Shown: piece after piece, positions 5,142-6,051 of the stretch
Numbering within the stretch: position 1 is the stretch's first letter
Layout of the letters: each line of letters starts with the position of its first letter
From: Saprospirales bacterium
GTDB taxonomy: Bacteria; Bacteroidota; Bacteroidia; Chitinophagales; JADJOU01
Reading direction: 5' to 3'
Length of the DNA: 6,051 nucleotides
Assembly (NCBI GenBank): GCA_947461165.1
Contig: CANHJR010000085.1
Location: forward strand, 1-6,051
Position numbers and translations under genes: made by a program
Notes under the pieces: model-generated
What the model saw: only the letters and a program-made list of their open reading frames with translations
Databases searched by the model: none
Told to the model about the DNA's origin: nothing

Positions 5142-6051
5142 TCAATCATGAATATAAACTCTAGAAACTCGACTAGAGATGTTCGTAATGATTTCATAAG
5201 GAATGGTTTCTGCAGTCAAAGCAAGTTTTGCTCTACCGACGTGAGGACCCATTAGTTCTACCAAATCACCTTCGTTGATATTCACGCCTTCGGTTATATC
5301 AATCATGATCATATCCATACAGATATTGCCAATCGTTGGGAATAATTGATTTTGAATCCAAACCGAGGCTTGACCATTTCCAAATTTTCTAGTGTATCCA
5401 TCGGCATAGCCGACATTCACAATAGCTATCTTTGTTTTTCTTTGAAGCTTCCCGTTACGATTATACCCAACCGCTTTGTTTTTTTCAAGTTCCTTTATCT
5501 GTGCGATTCGAGCTACAAAGGAAATGGTGGATTGAAGCTGATTCTTTAGAAGATCAGTACTGTCAAAACCGAACAAACCAATTCCTAATCGCACCATATC
5601 ATGATGCAGTGCTGGGTGTCTAATGATGCCAGACGTATTGACCACATGGATTAGTGGCTTCACGTCAAGTTTGTCTGAAATTTCTGTGGCTACAGAAGTT
5701 AGGGTTTCATTTTGATTCAGGGTGAACCCATCATGGTCGGCCATGTCACTCGCTGCCAAATGGGAGAAAACACCAACGACCTTTACAAAAGAACAGAGGG
5801 CGATCACACGAAGAACTTCGTCTATGTCATTCGTCGCAATGCCAAGACGGTGCATCCCAGTTTCTATCTTGAGATGGATTTTGAGTGGAGCACTTGGTGC
5901 TAGCGTGTCCACATATCGAACGAGATTCTTGAGAAATGAAAGACTATATACTTCAGCTTCCAAGTTATAATCTATTAGTCGATCGAATGTATCCGTTCCA
6001 GGGTTCATTACCATAATTGCCGTCTGGATTCCGGCATTTCGAAGCTCTATA
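5142..6051 (-). CDS. alr: Alanine racemase, 5'-truncated by the window edge; probably the C-terminal half of a MurF-Alr fusion
   Basis: This PLP enzyme interconverts L- and D-alanine in the cytoplasm and so supplies D-Ala for peptidoglycan. The frame stays open to the window edge (residues IELRNAGIQTAI lie before the first Met at 6014), so that Met is not the start. Counting from it, the visible family landmarks are the barrel motif HLKIETGMHRLG (Lys49, Arg56), NTSGI (126-130), VRLGIGLFG with Arg142 that should face the PLP ring nitrogen, the catalytic tyrosine Tyr184 in AVGYN, GYADGY (202-207), the substrate-binding Met233 in GNICMDM, and the C-terminal signature YEIITNISSRVSRVY. The PLP-binding lysine lies upstream, outside the window. 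IMVMNPGTDTFDRLIDY resembles the Alr half of the bifunctional murF-alr genes of Bacteroidota. That the gene is a fusion is inferred, since no MurF part is present here. The stop is TGA at 5142-5144. Confidence 0.93.
   Translation of the reverse strand, partial: IELRNAGIQTAIMVMNPGTDTFDRLIDYNLEAEVYSLSFLKNLVRYVDTLAPSAPLKIHLKIETGMHRLGIATNDIDEVLRVIALCSFVKVVGVFSHLAASDMADHDGFTLNQNETLTSVATEISDKLDVKPLIHVVNTSGIIRHPALHHDMVRLGIGLFGFDSTDLLKNQLQSTISFVARIAQIKELEKNKAVGYNRNGKLQRKTKIAIVNVGYADGYTRKFGNGQASVWIQNQLFPTIGNICMDMIMIDITEGVNINEGDLVELMGPHVGRAKLALTAETIPYEIITNISSRVSRVYIHD

Noticed and set aside
5722..5970. Plus-strand open frames opposite the alanine racemase
   Set aside because: The minus strand here encodes clear racemase motifs, so the plus-strand frames are antisense shadows.
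1..6051. Search for a new defence, mobile or multi-gene system
   Set aside because: All seven genes run the same way, most match housekeeping families, and there are no repeats, recombinases, toxin-antitoxin pairs or foreign-looking segments.

Overview
The window is an AT-rich stretch from a Gram-negative bacterium, most likely a member of the Bacteroidota. Three things point there. The alanine racemase at the right edge reads like the C-terminal half of the MurF-Alr fusion that is typical of this phylum (signature IMVMNPGTDTFDRLIDY). The translation starts are preceded by A-rich sequence with no Shine-Dalgarno motif, as is usual in Bacteroidota. A secreted protein resembles the DUF4412-type proteins common in that phylum. 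LpxB shows that the cell makes lipid A. I could not run a database search, so the lineage below phylum level is open.

All seven genes lie on the minus strand, so transcription runs from right to left. In that order they are: the 5'-truncated alanine racemase (5142-6051), a GNAT-fold acyltransferase of unknown substrate (3948-5075), a secreted protein of unknown function (3199-3861), lpxB (2114-3196), a VAT-1-like quinone oxidoreductase (1046-2104), a divergent ClpP (404-1003) and a small conserved-looking protein of unknown function (12-401). The gaps between them are 66, 86, 2, 9, 42 and 2 bases. No gap exceeds 300 bases and no RNA gene, mobile element, CRISPR array or convincing intrinsic terminator is visible.

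The short gaps suggest two or three tightly packed transcription units: alr and the acyltransferase, then the secreted protein with lpxB and the oxidoreductase, then clpP with the small protein. The 86-base leader before the secreted protein holds two small inverted repeats, one covering the start codon. The 42-base gap before clpP holds a match to the Bacteroidota -7 promoter box. Functionally the window mixes cell-envelope synthesis (peptidoglycan D-alanine, lipid A, a secreted protein) with protein turnover.

This is largely a housekeeping region and I see no new multi-gene system. The points most worth a second look are the divergent ClpP with a charged N-terminal tail in place of the usual axial loop region, a Glu-to-Gln change in the nucleotide-binding motif of LpxB, the lack of any ATG start for lpxB, and the uncharacterised small gene packed 2 bases behind clpP.
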